A DNA stretch of 64,000 nucleotides. Source: Chryseobacterium ginsenosidimutans (GTDB lineage Bacteria > Bacteroidota > Bacteroidia > Flavobacteriales > Weeksellaceae). The notes beneath the pieces are model-generated. The model saw nothing but the letters and a program-made list of their open reading frames with translations, was not told the DNA's origin and made no database searches. This document shows positions 53,680 to 63,368 of the stretch, piece by piece. The position numbers and the translations under genes are program-made. Location of the stretch: the NCBI RefSeq assembly GCF_030823405.1, contig NZ_JAUSXC010000001.1:2959001-3023000 (forward strand), read 5' to 3'. Each line of letters opens with the position of its first letter. Position 1 is the first letter of the stretch.

Positions 53680-56589
53680 TTAAAATTGAACATTAGCACC
53701 AAAAAGGAAAGTTCTTGCCTGTGGATAAAAAGCTCTATCTATACCGAAAGTATCTGCACCTGCAATTTCAGGATCATAACCTGTATATTTTGTAAAGGTT
53801 ACAAGATTCTCTCCCGTCACATAAAATCTTATTTTAGAAGCACCAATACTTTTTGCTACATCTTTAGAAAGTGTATATCCTATCTGAACTAATTTCAGAC
53901 GTACATAATCTCCTTTTTGAAGATAATAATCAGACATTCTTGTGTAGTTTTGATTCGGGTCATCTTTCGTAAGTCTTGCAACGGTGTTAGAAGTTCCTTC
54001 ACCAGTCCAACGATCAAGAATTGCAGTTTGATAGTTAGATTCCGGAATATCAAGTCTTCTCAAACCCTGGAAAATTTTATTTCCAGCCTGTCCTTGAGCA
54101 AATATCATAAGATCAAAATTCTTATAATTCATATTTAGAGTAAGACCAAATGTATATTTAGGTACAGAATTACCAAGATTTACATAATCCGCTTCATCAA
54201 TTTTACCATCTCCGTTTGCATCTAATCTTTTGAAATCACCCGGTTTTGCATTAGCCTGAATCAATCCTCCATTTGAATTTCTGTAGGCATCAATCTCCGC
54301 TTGATTCTGGAAAAGACCCAGGTTCTGATATCCGTAGAAAGAACCGTAAGATTGACCAACTTGTAACCTAGAAACAGTTCCAAGGGTTTGGAAAGAAGCA
54401 AAATTAACATACTCTTTACCACCTTCAAGTCTAGTAATTTCATTCTTTAGATATCCGAAGTTACCATTTGCAGAAATACCGAAATCACCCCAGTTTTTCT
54501 TGTAGCCTAAACTTACTTCTATCCCGTCGTTATTCATATCCCCAATATTTCTCCAAGGATTATTGATTAATCCTAAATAACCGGGAACTTCAACTTGTCT
54601 AAGGATATCCGTACTTTTCTTTCTGTAAACATCAACGCTCAGATTAAAGTTTCTAAAAATCTTAAGATCTGCTGCAATGTTAAGCTGAGAAGTTCTTTCC
54701 CATTTTAAGTCAGGATTTTCTAATGTACTTGGTGCATATCCAACATGGATAATATTATCTCCAAAAGTATAATTGCTTCCGGCAACTAAGAAGTTGGCAA
54801 ATTGGAAATCTGCAATCGCGTCATTTCCTAATACACCATATCCACCTCTTAATTTAAAACTGTTCACTACATTATTTTCTGGCCAAAAGCTTTCATTAGA
54901 CACATTCCATCCCAAAGACATTGCCGGGAAAGTTCCCCAGTGATTGTTTCTTCCGAATTTTGATGATCCGTCTCTACGAACAGTTCCTGTGAAAAGATAT
55001 CTGTTATCATAATCGTAAACTACCCTTGCAAAGTAAGAAGCTTTATGTGTTTCTTTTCCATCCCAAGCATTTGAAGTTTTATCAGTCGGCGCAATATCAA
55101 AATTGAATGATGCTTCTTGCCAATCATTTGTAGGAAGGTTTTTATACGTTGTATTTTGTCCATAAGAAATATTGTACTCATAATATCCTTGTCCCAATAA
55201 TACATTTAAGCTATGTAAGCCAAATTTATTTTGATAAGTAAGGGTATTCTCTGTATTCCATTCAAATTTTTTCTGAATTTCTCTGAATAAGCTATTCGTA
55301 GAAAACGAATTGGCAGAGCTTAAATATGATTTCGGAGTAAATGCCTGATTTCCCCAATAAGACAGTTTCCCGTTTACACTTGATTTAAAACTAAAATTCT
55401 TATTAATTTTCCAATCTCCGAAAACATTAGCAACAATATCATCCGACCATCTGTATCTTCCTCTTTGAATTTCTTGGAATGCCAATGGATTAGACATTTC
55501 TTTACTTACATAATGAGAAATTCCATAAGGATTTCCATTAGGATCTCTTACAATATTTGCATTGTTTATGTAATCACTCGGAAATGGCTGACTTGCAATA
55601 TCAGTAACAACAAGGGGTGTCGTCGGATCTAAGTTGATCGCAGAACTTAAAGGTCCTCCAAATTCATTATTATCACTAATTCCCTGCGCTTTTACGTGGG
55701 TGTAGGCAAAGGTTTGTCCTATCGTTAAAAAATCAAAAACTTTATGAGTTGAATTAAATCTTGCATTAATTCTTTTATAATTTGAAATATCTCTCAATAC
55801 AATACCTTCCTGATCGTAATATCCGAATGAAGTATAGAATGTAGATTTATCATTTCCTCCATTGATGCTGAATTCATGAGATTGGCGCTGTGCACTATTA
55901 AAAATCTGTTTTTGCCAATCTGTCCCATTACCATATGAACTTGGGTTTGCAAACATGGGAGCATGACCATCGTTTGCATTGGCTTCATTCATGATCGTTG
56001 CATATTGTGTAGCATTCAATAAATCAAGCTTTCTGGCAGCACTTCCTACACCAAAGAATCCATTATACGAAAGATTCATTCTTCCTTTAGCTCCTTTTTT
56101 TGTAGTAATAAGAATAACCCCTTTAGCGGCAGAAACTCCATAGATAGCTGCAGAAGCACCATCTTTTAAGATTTCCATACTTTCAATATCAGATTGGTTC
56201 AGCCAGCCAATTCCATCAACTACAATTCCGTCAACAACCCAAAGCGGATCATTACTTCCTGCTCCAAAACTGGTAATACCACGAACACGAACTGTAGCAG
56301 CCGTTCCTGGTTGTCCGGAATTTGATATTACACTCACACCGGCTGCTCTACCCTGAAGTACCTGTTCTGGTCTACCGGCGTTGGGAGCATTTTCAATGTC
56401 AGAAGCTTTAATACTTGATATTGCTCCCGTCACATTACTCTTTTTCTGAGTACCATAACCGATCATTACCACTTCCTCAATTTTTTGCTCTTTTGGAAGG
56501 GTATCATTCGTTTTGTTTTGGGCATTGAAGTTGGCAGTAAAATATAGCACTGCAACCATTCCCAAACTTCTAGATATTCTTACATTCAT
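53680..56589 (-). CDS. SusC/RagA family TonB-linked outer-membrane transporter
   Basis: 969 residues. A type I signal (1-24) is followed by a short extension and the plug domain from about 36 (KIEEVVMIGYGTQKK, then VLQGRAAGVSVISNSG, VRVRGITSFG, DPLWVVDGI), the classic SusC/RagA plug. The carboxypeptidase-D-like N-terminal domain found in many SusC proteins is missing. The rest is a 22-strand barrel ending in FLFGANVQF. It imports glycan oligosaccharides using TonB energy. It is the first gene of the PUL; the promoter must lie in the 177-base divergent region shared with the MFS gene. No ECF sigma/anti-sigma pair or hybrid two-component gene is nearby. Confidence 0.95.
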   Translation of the reverse strand: MNVRISRSLGMVAVLYFTANFNAQNKTNDTLPKEQKIEEVVMIGYGTQKKSNVTGAISSIKASDIENAPNAGRPEQVLQGRAAGVSVISNSGQPGTAATVRVRGITSFGAGSNDPLWVVDGIVVDGIGWLNQSDIESMEILKDGASAAIYGVSAAKGVILITTKKGAKGRMNLSYNGFFGVGSAARKLDLLNATQYATIMNEANANDGHAPMFANPSSYGNGTDWQKQIFNSAQRQSHEFSINGGNDKSTFYTSFGYYDQEGIVLRDISNYKRINARFNSTHKVFDFLTIGQTFAYTHVKAQGISDNNEFGGPLSSAINLDPTTPLVVTDIASQPFPSDYINNANIVRDPNGNPYGISHYVSKEMSNPLAFQEIQRGRYRWSDDIVANVFGDWKINKNFSFKSSVNGKLSYWGNQAFTPKSYLSSANSFSTNSLFREIQKKFEWNTENTLTYQNKFGLHSLNVLLGQGYYEYNISYGQNTTYKNLPTNDWQEASFNFDIAPTDKTSNAWDGKETHKASYFARVVYDYDNRYLFTGTVRRDGSSKFGRNNHWGTFPAMSLGWNVSNESFWPENNVVNSFKLRGGYGVLGNDAIADFQFANFLVAGSNYTFGDNIIHVGYAPSTLENPDLKWERTSQLNIAADLKIFRNFNLSVDVYRKKSTDILRQVEVPGYLGLINNPWRNIGDMNNDGIEVSLGYKKNWGDFGISANGNFGYLKNEITRLEGGKEYVNFASFQTLGTVSRLQVGQSYGSFYGYQNLGLFQNQAEIDAYRNSNGGLIQANAKPGDFKRLDANGDGKIDEADYVNLGNSVPKYTFGLTLNMNYKNFDLMIFAQGQAGNKIFQGLRRLDIPESNYQTAILDRWTGEGTSNTVARLTKDDPNQNYTRMSDYYLQKGDYVRLKLVQIGYTLSKDVAKSIGASKIRFYVTGENLVTFTKYTGYDPEIAGADTFGIDRAFYPQARTFLFGANVQF

Positions 56590-56766
56590 ATACAGTTAGT
56601 TTTTTAATTCTCAAATTGAGACAATAAAAATATATTTTTTTTTAAATAATTAACATTTTATTAATAATTATTTTAATATTTCGTTTATTTTTGGGGGTTT
56701 AAAGGCATAATTTTACCTTGATAATCATTAAAAATTGGCAAAAATTGAATAAAAAAAATCCCCAAA
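56590..56766. promoter_or_regulatory. Divergent regulatory region of the PUL and MFS operon
   Basis: 177 very AT-rich bases separate the susC start (minus) from the MFS start (plus), so both promoters and probable operators are here. I do not find a perfect TAnnTTTG box with a spaced TTG on either strand, only weaker T-rich boxes such as 56708-56715. That would suit an activated promoter. Confidence 0.5.
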
Positions 56767-57960
56767 ATGTCAACTAAAGTCCCAAAAATATCACTTCCTC
56801 TAAAGTTAACTTTTCTTATTTTCTCCATGGTCTTAAACTGCATGGGTATTGTAATTCTTCAACTTTCGGAGGCAAAAATAACCTATGAAAAGCTAGGTTT
56901 TCTGGAATCTTTTAAAGATCTTCCGATTGCATTTATATCACTTTTTGCAGTGAATTTCATCAGCAAATTTGGGACAAAAAAATCCTTGATCCTGGCATTA
57001 ACAATTGTTGGGATTTGTTCACTTATTTTACCATTTGTAGAAGTGTTTTGGTTTTATAAACTTTGGTTTGCAATTATTGGAACGTGTTTCGCGATAGGAA
57101 AAATTTGCGTTTTCGGAATTATCAGAAACAATATTTCAGATGAAAAATCTCTTGCAAAAACGATGAACAGCGTGGAAGCTTCTTTTATGATAGGCGTTTT
57201 TGTTGTCAATATAGGTTTTGGATGGATAATTTCAAGTAAATTTTCAGAATTCTGGAAATTTGGCTTTTTATCAATTTCTGTTTTATCTGCCATAGCAATT
57301 TTTTTATTTTTAAGACTTCCGATTTCAGAACCCATTAAAAGTGAGAAAGAAAATATTATCAAAGATCTTTCAACATTAATTAATCCTTTGCTCATTATTT
57401 TTTTAGCTGTAATTTTTTCAATTGTATTTGTTGAACAGAGCTTTAATTCGTGGCTGCCTTCGTTTTATAAAAATCATCTAAAGGTCAATTCTTTCTTTGC
57501 ACTTCAGGCTTCTTCTTTTCTATCTCTTTTTTCTTACATCGGGAGAACAATTACAGCCAATATTATCCAAAGATTTTCTTTATCCAAATATTACATTTTG
57601 TGCTTATCATTAATCGTTTTGGTGCTTATCATTATTATCGGAATACAGTTTTTCGATACAGTTGATTCTAAATTATTATTATTTTTATTTCCTGTTATCG
57701 GTCTGTTTTTGTCACCGCTTTATCCTGTTATTAATTCAAAAATGATTGCCCGGATTGATAAAGCAAAAGCGAACCTTTTCACCTCTTTAATTGTAATTTT
57801 TTCGTCTCTCGGAAGCTCTGTAAGCTCAATTATTATGGCAATTCTATTTGCAAATCAAATGTTGAATTTTTACTCCTTATATATTTTAGTCGCTGTAATT
57901 GCGGTCTTTACGATAAGTTTAATTTATTTTAAACTTGCTGATAAAAGATTTGAAAAATAA
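56767..57960 (+). CDS. Major facilitator superfamily sugar transporter
   Basis: 397 residues with about twelve hydrophobic segments in two halves. The first helix region LTFLIFSMVLNCMGIVILQL and EKLGFLESFKDLPIAFISL resemble FucP/GlcP-type sugar-proton symporters. It is divergent from the glucan PUL and starts the MFS-NUDIX pair. The simplest function is inner-membrane uptake of glucose or a short gluco-oligosaccharide produced by GH3, but this rests on position, not on a substrate motif. Confidence 0.85.
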   Translation: MSTKVPKISLPLKLTFLIFSMVLNCMGIVILQLSEAKITYEKLGFLESFKDLPIAFISLFAVNFISKFGTKKSLILALTIVGICSLILPFVEVFWFYKLWFAIIGTCFAIGKICVFGIIRNNISDEKSLAKTMNSVEASFMIGVFVVNIGFGWIISSKFSEFWKFGFLSISVLSAIAIFLFLRLPISEPIKSEKENIIKDLSTLINPLLIIFLAVIFSIVFVEQSFNSWLPSFYKNHLKVNSFFALQASSFLSLFSYIGRTITANIIQRFSLSKYYILCLSLIVLVLIIIIGIQFFDTVDSKLLLFLFPVIGLFLSPLYPVINSKMIARIDKAKANLFTSLIVIFSSLGSSVSSIIMAILFANQMLNFYSLYILVAVIAVFTISLIYFKLADKRFEK

Positions 57961-57976
57961 TTTTATTTTTACTGTC

Positions 57977-58765
57977 ATGAAAATCAAGAACGAAAAAAAC
58001 AAAGAAACTCTCCAGGAACTCATTGATACAAAAGACTTTGTCGCCCATGTATCTGTTGACTGTACCATATTTGGTTTTCATAATAATATCCTTAAAGTTT
58101 TACTTTTGAAGTACCACGATCTGGATTTGTGGTCTCTTCCCGGCGGTTTCGTTTTTAATGATGAAGATCTTCGCGAAGCTGCTGCACGTGTTTTACACGA
58201 AAGAACACACCTTAAAGATATTTTTCTGAAACAATTTCATACGTTTGGAAGAATCGACAGGACAGAGAATAATGTTCACAAAATTCTTTTAAGAAATAAG
58301 GGTGTTGAGGTTCCGAAAAATCACTGGATCTTTCAACGATTCATAACAGTTGGTTATTGCAGCCTGATTGATTTTTCGATGGCCAATACTTTTCCTGATG
58401 CTTTTAATGAAACCTGCGAATGGTTTGAAGTGGATAAACTTCCAAAAATGGCTTTCGACCACGACAGAATCATCGAAACAGGACTTGAATACCTGAGAAT
58501 GAATATCAATACCGAAGTTGCAGCAAGTAATCTTCTTCCTGAAAAATTCACTATGAAAGATCTTCAATGCCTTTACGAAACCATTTTGGATGAAAAATTC
58601 AGAAGAAACAATTTCCAGCGTAAAATATTGAGTTTAAACATCTTAGAAAGACTTGAAAAACTATACGACGGTTCGGCAAATAAAGCTCCGTATTTATACA
58701 AGTTTAAAAACAGAATCTACAATCCTACAAACCAGTACCCTATTTCCAACGAAGACGGGAATTGA
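57977..58765 (+). CDS. NUDIX-domain transcriptional regulator (AraR/NrtR-like)
   Basis: 262 residues from ATG 57977; the frame is open earlier inside the MFS gene, but this ATG starts 16 bases after its stop. The N-terminal half is a NUDIX fold (VSVDCTIFGFHNNILKVLLLKYHDLDLWSLPGG). The NUDIX box starts at Gly56-Gly57 (GFVFNDEDLREAAARVLHERTHL) and lacks the REx2EE catalytic glutamates, having RVLHER instead, so hydrolysis is unlikely. The C-terminal half (about 165-262) is a winged helix (MKDLQCLYETILDEKFRRNNFQRKIL) typical of NUDIX regulators such as Bacteroides AraR, which sense sugars. It is the best candidate regulator for the adjacent permease and PUL. Confidence 0.85.
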   Translation: MKIKNEKNKETLQELIDTKDFVAHVSVDCTIFGFHNNILKVLLLKYHDLDLWSLPGGFVFNDEDLREAAARVLHERTHLKDIFLKQFHTFGRIDRTENNVHKILLRNKGVEVPKNHWIFQRFITVGYCSLIDFSMANTFPDAFNETCEWFEVDKLPKMAFDHDRIIETGLEYLRMNINTEVAASNLLPEKFTMKDLQCLYETILDEKFRRNNFQRKILSLNILERLEKLYDGSANKAPYLYKFKNRIYNPTNQYPISNEDGN

Positions 58766-58885
58766 TTTTAATCTCAATTATTTTAAAATTTAACTTAATT
58801 CACTAATAATCAAACAATAAAAGACATTTAAAAAAAATTTCTCTGAAATACTGAAAAGTCTTATTTTTAGGAAAATTAAAATATA

Positions 58886-60064
58886 ATGTCATATTATTCC
58901 CTTACAAGCATTCCTGACTATTACGGGATTGATGCTTTACTTACTGAAGAACATAAACTTATCCGCCAGTCTGTAAGAGATTGGGTAGAAAGTTTTGTGA
59001 TGCCTCAAATTGATCAGGCTGCACAAAATCATACAGATATACCTAATTTAATGAAAGAATTGGGGCAAATCGGAGCTTTAGGTCCATATATTCCTGTTGA
59101 ATATGGTGGTTCCGGCTTAGATCAGATTTCATACGGAATTATTATGCAGGAACTGGAAAGAGGAGATTCTGCAGTACGTTCCGCCGCTTCTGTACAAAGT
59201 TCTTTGGTGATGTTTCCTATTAATGAATTCGGTTCTGAGGAACAGAAGAAAAAATACTTACCAAAGTTAGCAGCCGGAGAAATGATCGGTTCTTTCGGAC
59301 TTACTGAGCCTAACCACGGTTCAGATCCTGGTTCTATGGAAACTTATTTTAAAGATATGGGAGATCATTATCTGTTGAATGGTGCCAAAATGTGGATCAC
59401 AAACTCTCCTCTTTGCGATATCGCCGTAATTTGGGCTAAAAATGAAGAAGGAAAAGTACAGGGATTAATCGTTGAAAGAGGAATGGAAGGCTTCACAACT
59501 CCGGAAACTCATAATAAATGGAGCTTAAGAGCTTCAAAAACAGGCGAATTGGTTTTCAATGATGTAAAAGTTCCTAAAGAAAATCTACTTCCGGGAGTAA
59601 CGGGATTAAAAGGACCTTTATCTTGTTTAAATTCAGCGAGATATGGTATTTCTTGGGGAGTAATTGGTGCTGCTATTGACTGTTATTGTACTGCAGTTCA
59701 GTATTCTAAGGAAAGAAAACAATTTGGAAAACCAATAGGCTCTTTTCAGTTACAACAGAAAAAATTAGCAGAATTTTTAACTGAAATCACTAAGGCTCAA
59801 TTACTTTGCTTACAGTTGGGAACCCTTAAAAACAATCATAAAGCAACTCCTGCGCAAATTTCAATGGCAAAAAGAAACAACGTAAAAATGGCGATTGACA
59901 TTGCAAGAGAATCGCGTCAAATTCTTGGCGGAATGGGAATTATGGGTGAATTCCCGATGATGAGACACGCTGCAAATCTTGAATCTGTGATTACTTATGA
60001 AGGAACTCATGATGTTCATTTGCTCATTACAGGCTTGGATATTACCGGGATTAATGCTTTCTAA
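58886..60064 (+). CDS. Acyl-CoA dehydrogenase, glutaryl-CoA dehydrogenase-like
   Basis: 392 residues, full acyl-CoA dehydrogenase domain. FAD and substrate regions: IGSFGLTEPNHGSDPG (ETF/flavin site), WSLRASKTGELVFNDVKVP and the catalytic Glu in VITYEGTHDVH, a context typical of glutaryl-CoA dehydrogenases. The family converts glutaryl-CoA to crotonyl-CoA in lysine and tryptophan degradation. The whole sequence is closer to that group than to short-chain dehydrogenases, but substrate remains inferred. It is monocistronic and ends in a strong terminator. Confidence 0.9.
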   Translation: MSYYSLTSIPDYYGIDALLTEEHKLIRQSVRDWVESFVMPQIDQAAQNHTDIPNLMKELGQIGALGPYIPVEYGGSGLDQISYGIIMQELERGDSAVRSAASVQSSLVMFPINEFGSEEQKKKYLPKLAAGEMIGSFGLTEPNHGSDPGSMETYFKDMGDHYLLNGAKMWITNSPLCDIAVIWAKNEEGKVQGLIVERGMEGFTTPETHNKWSLRASKTGELVFNDVKVPKENLLPGVTGLKGPLSCLNSARYGISWGVIGAAIDCYCTAVQYSKERKQFGKPIGSFQLQQKKLAEFLTEITKAQLLCLQLGTLKNNHKATPAQISMAKRNNVKMAIDIARESRQILGGMGIMGEFPMMRHAANLESVITYEGTHDVHLLITGLDITGINAF

Positions 60065-60085
60065 AACTTAGAAAAAACATAAAAA

Positions 60086-60117
60086 AGAGCTTGATGAATA
60101 ATCAGGCTCTTTTTTTT
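60086..60117 (+). terminator. Strong terminator after the acyl-CoA dehydrogenase gene
   Basis: A 10-bp stem with one G-U (60086-60095 with 60101-60110), 5-base loop, eight T. It also faces the convergent nuclease gene (stop at 60138), whose minus strand has an A/T-rich continuation. Confidence 0.9.
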
Positions 60118-60137
60118 ATTTCAATCAATAAAGTAGA

Positions 60138-62831
60138 TTAATTTGAATATGTTTTTATTTCTTCAATAAAATTAATATCCGGATTAAGAATTTCTTCAAT
60201 TAAGCTTTTAATAGATTTCATAGCATCATCAATATCACCTTTCTCAAATTGTAGAGAAATAACACCTTTTTTAGCCTCTGCAAAACTCCAGATTCCCGTT
60301 TCGATCGGAAGCCCCCAAAACTCAGGAAGATTCTGTACAACATACTGATAAATACATAATTGTAACGCTTGTTTACGATCGCCGTTATGGAAATACTTAT
60401 CGACATTATCCTGATCGATTTTGACAACAAGATTTTTTATTTTCGCAGTTTTATAATCAATAATTCTTAGGGTTCCGTTCAGTCTGTCAATTCTGTCAAT
60501 GAAACCAAAGAAGGAAATTTTATCATTTTTATCAAAGTAAAAATCTACATTTTCGAATCGTTTTTCTATGTCTAAAATCTCTAATTTATTTCCAGATTTT
60601 ACCAGTTCAAGATCATAATTAAGAATACTTCCAACCACTTTTTTGGCAATAGCTTTATGAATAAAATTCATTCCTTTTTCATAGAATTCAGGTTGATGTT
60701 TCAGCTTTTCTATTGCAATTTCTATATACTGATCTATCGCTTTAATTGATTCTCTTAAATCACTTTCCTTTAATATCTTACCTTTAATAACTTCATAAAC
60801 TTCTTGAAGTGTATAATGAACTAAATTTCCATAGTTTTTAATCGACAATTCCTCTTCAATTTCATCATTTTCAGACGTCTTTAAAATCTTAGAAAGATAA
60901 AAATCAATCGGATTATAAAGATAACTTGTAAGGTGTGAAGCAGAAACTTTTTCTTTCCATTTCTGCAGCCTTTCCAAAACAATATCTGTCTTTGAGATTT
61001 CTATCGGCTGGGTAATAATTGGCTCAGAAGAATTCTCAATAATCAAATGTTCTATATTATGAGAACTTTCCATTTCAATTTGGGTAATGAACCTGCTTTT
61101 TTCACCCGTATTTACACCTGAACTTAAAGCATTAAATAACAGATGAACATTTTTAGCATCCTGTATCAGGCGATAAAAATGATAAGCATAAATACTGTCA
61201 TTTTCCAGAAAAGTATGGAGATCAAAAAACCTTCGGATATCAAAAGGAATATAGGTATTTTGTGAGTTCCCAAGTGGTAATTTCCCTTCATTTACCGAAA
61301 GCATGATAACATTCTCAAAATTCAGAAGACGGGTTTCTAAAAGTCCCATAATCTGTAATCCACGCAAAGGCTCTCCTTGAAAATCAATACTTTCAGAATT
61401 AATATGCTGATTGATCAAGATCTCCAATGTTTCCATTTTAATCTCAAACTGATAAGGAGACAATTGGTTTTTAATGACCCTAAATGAATTCTCGAAGTGA
61501 GATACGTTTTCATATTGAATATCATCTATTTCCAGCCATTTTACTTTCCTACAAAACGCTATTAATGAATCTAAATAAATACTTGTAGATTCAGCTTTTT
61601 GGAGCAGATTAAAATACGAAAGCTCACCTAAAAGTTCGTGCAGCAATTTTTTTGAAATATAAACAATATTTCTTTCCTCAATTTTAGCCTTAAACTGAAT
61701 GATAATCAACTCATCTTCAGTAGATTTCGGAAGCTCCTCAAGAATGGGGAAAACGTCACGGTAATAATAAGAAGATTTATTTTTTTCTAATTGTTTCTGA
61801 AGATAAAAAAGCTGTTTTATGGCATTTGAAAAAGAAAGATTCTTCAACGGAAATCCCATTGTAATATTCAGGTTCTGAATACCATACATCACATCCAAAC
61901 TTGCGGGAAGAAGATTTTCATCCAATAAAACAACAGCAGTGTTGGAAAAAGTTTTATTTTTTATTTCTTTAAAAATTTCAGGCAAAATTTTCGTTTGTGC
62001 AACGTTTCCTGAAACTTCGTAAACTTTTATATTTTTAGGTTGATTAAAATCATCCTCAATCCATTGAAAAGCCCTGTTGTCAGTAAACTCTTTCCATGTC
62101 TTGTGATTTCTTAAAAATTTCCCTGCTTCCTGCCTTTCATCATCAAAGTAATAGTGGTCTGCCTGAAAAAAACACTGTCCTTTATCCCACTGCAACAGAC
62201 TTCTGACCAATTTTTCTTCAGCCGGAGTAAAAGCATTAAATCCGCAAAAAACGAATTGTTCTTTTGTATTTTTAGCAAAATCAATAATCTTAGCTTTTGC
62301 CGTTTCATGAATCATTCCTGAAGTTGCCCAGTTTTTATCCTGTAGCTTTTTCTTGAGAACAGGAAGAAAAACGGTCATATTTTTCCAGAAATTAAGAAAC
62401 TTTTTCCTTGGAACATCATCATCTTCACCTAAATCCTGCGCCCATTCCTTTATTCTCTCTTCATCAAACATATATTGTAAAACCGCATCATCACTTTCTG
62501 AAAACTTCAAAATATCATCCCAATCTTTCTGTAAAGTGGGAAACCATTTCAAAAAATCGGCAAAATCATCATTAGGAATAAGGTTCAGACTTTTATAAAC
62601 ATCGAAGGCAAAAAGCCATAAAGAAATACCCTGAATTGGCTGTTTATCAGCAATTCTGTTGATTAATTCTTCAATAGTAAAAAAGTTGGGAAGAAACCCT
62701 GAATAATTGTTCTCTTCCAGAATTCTTCGAATGAAAACAATGGGGCGTTTTCCGGGCAGAACAATATTAAACTCAGAGAGATCCGGGTTTTGGGCTAATA
62801 ATTCGTGGACGATTTTATTGAGGAATTTCAA
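60138..62831 (-). CDS. PD-(D/E)XK nuclease, AddB/RecB-like protein
   Basis: 897 residues. An N-terminal UvrD-like helicase region has lost the Walker lysine context (FNIVLPGKRPIVF). The C-terminal 150 residues form a RecB-type nuclease: FFGFIDRIDRLNGTLRIIDYKTAK holds the D...DYK catalytic set, followed by KQALQLCIYQYVVQN. AddB proteins pair with AddA to process DNA ends in recombination. No AddA gene is in the window, and the four-cysteine iron-sulfur motif of classical AddB is not visible. The gene start overlaps the stop of the upstream DUF922-like gene by 4 bases (ATGA). Confidence 0.87.
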   Translation of the reverse strand: MKFLNKIVHELLAQNPDLSEFNIVLPGKRPIVFIRRILEENNYSGFLPNFFTIEELINRIADKQPIQGISLWLFAFDVYKSLNLIPNDDFADFLKWFPTLQKDWDDILKFSESDDAVLQYMFDEERIKEWAQDLGEDDDVPRKKFLNFWKNMTVFLPVLKKKLQDKNWATSGMIHETAKAKIIDFAKNTKEQFVFCGFNAFTPAEEKLVRSLLQWDKGQCFFQADHYYFDDERQEAGKFLRNHKTWKEFTDNRAFQWIEDDFNQPKNIKVYEVSGNVAQTKILPEIFKEIKNKTFSNTAVVLLDENLLPASLDVMYGIQNLNITMGFPLKNLSFSNAIKQLFYLQKQLEKNKSSYYYRDVFPILEELPKSTEDELIIIQFKAKIEERNIVYISKKLLHELLGELSYFNLLQKAESTSIYLDSLIAFCRKVKWLEIDDIQYENVSHFENSFRVIKNQLSPYQFEIKMETLEILINQHINSESIDFQGEPLRGLQIMGLLETRLLNFENVIMLSVNEGKLPLGNSQNTYIPFDIRRFFDLHTFLENDSIYAYHFYRLIQDAKNVHLLFNALSSGVNTGEKSRFITQIEMESSHNIEHLIIENSSEPIITQPIEISKTDIVLERLQKWKEKVSASHLTSYLYNPIDFYLSKILKTSENDEIEEELSIKNYGNLVHYTLQEVYEVIKGKILKESDLRESIKAIDQYIEIAIEKLKHQPEFYEKGMNFIHKAIAKKVVGSILNYDLELVKSGNKLEILDIEKRFENVDFYFDKNDKISFFGFIDRIDRLNGTLRIIDYKTAKIKNLVVKIDQDNVDKYFHNGDRKQALQLCIYQYVVQNLPEFWGLPIETGIWSFAEAKKGVISLQFEKGDIDDAMKSIKSLIEEILNPDINFIEEIKTYSN

Positions 62832-63364
62832 GACGCTTTATAGCTTTTATAATTTTCTAATTCTTCAGCAATAATACGATTATATTCTGATTGTTTTTCC
62901 TCAATAATACCATTCTTGGTTTCCCCGTCATAAGCTCTTTGAAAATCCTGATATTCTTTGAGAATTCTATTGTAAATTTCTTTGAAATATTTATCAAAAT
63001 CTGCTCCTGTCTTTACTTTTTCGGCAACTTCTTTTCTCAATTTTCTTGAAAAAACTTCGGCTACATCAAAATGTTTTTGCTCATGCAACAAGACATAATT
63101 GTTGATTTTTTTTACGTCTTTCCATGATTTATCTTCATTGAAGACCGTTTCAATTTTTATTTTGATCGCAGATTTTGGGTTTGAAGATCTTACGTAAGAA
63201 TAGATCCAGCCGCAATTGGTATATGCCACTACGTTTTCTCCGCGCTGATTATTTATTTTGCTTTTAAAGTTGCTCCATTTTAACTTTCCTGTTTCCGTCC
63301 AATATATTTTTTGACCAAATAACACATTGGAAATCAGAAAACAAGCTACAAAAATCCCTTTCAT
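62828..63364 (-). CDS. DUF922-like secreted protein with HExxH-like motif
   Basis: 178 residues. A signal peptide (1-18) is followed by a domain with WTETGKLKWSNFK, VAYTNCGWIYSY and the zinc-protease-like HEQKHFD motif (H-E-x-K-H plus Asp). The C-terminal third is a Lys/Glu-rich helix. The family is annotated as putative metallopeptidase (DUF922) without proven activity. Its 3' end is coupled to the AddB-like gene by a 4-base overlap, and it begins 4 bases after the lipoprotein gene's stop, so all three may be one transcript. Confidence 0.8.
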   Translation of the reverse strand: MKGIFVACFLISNVLFGQKIYWTETGKLKWSNFKSKINNQRGENVVAYTNCGWIYSYVRSSNPKSAIKIKIETVFNEDKSWKDVKKINNYVLLHEQKHFDVAEVFSRKLRKEVAEKVKTGADFDKYFKEIYNRILKEYQDFQRAYDGETKNGIIEEKQSEYNRIIAEELENYKSYKAS

Positions 63365-63368
63365 TTAT

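Noticed and set aside
57935..57976. An earlier start for the NUDIX regulator
   Set aside because: It would overlap the MFS gene and adds a hydrophobic lead unlike family members; ATG 57977 fits the spacing and sequence.
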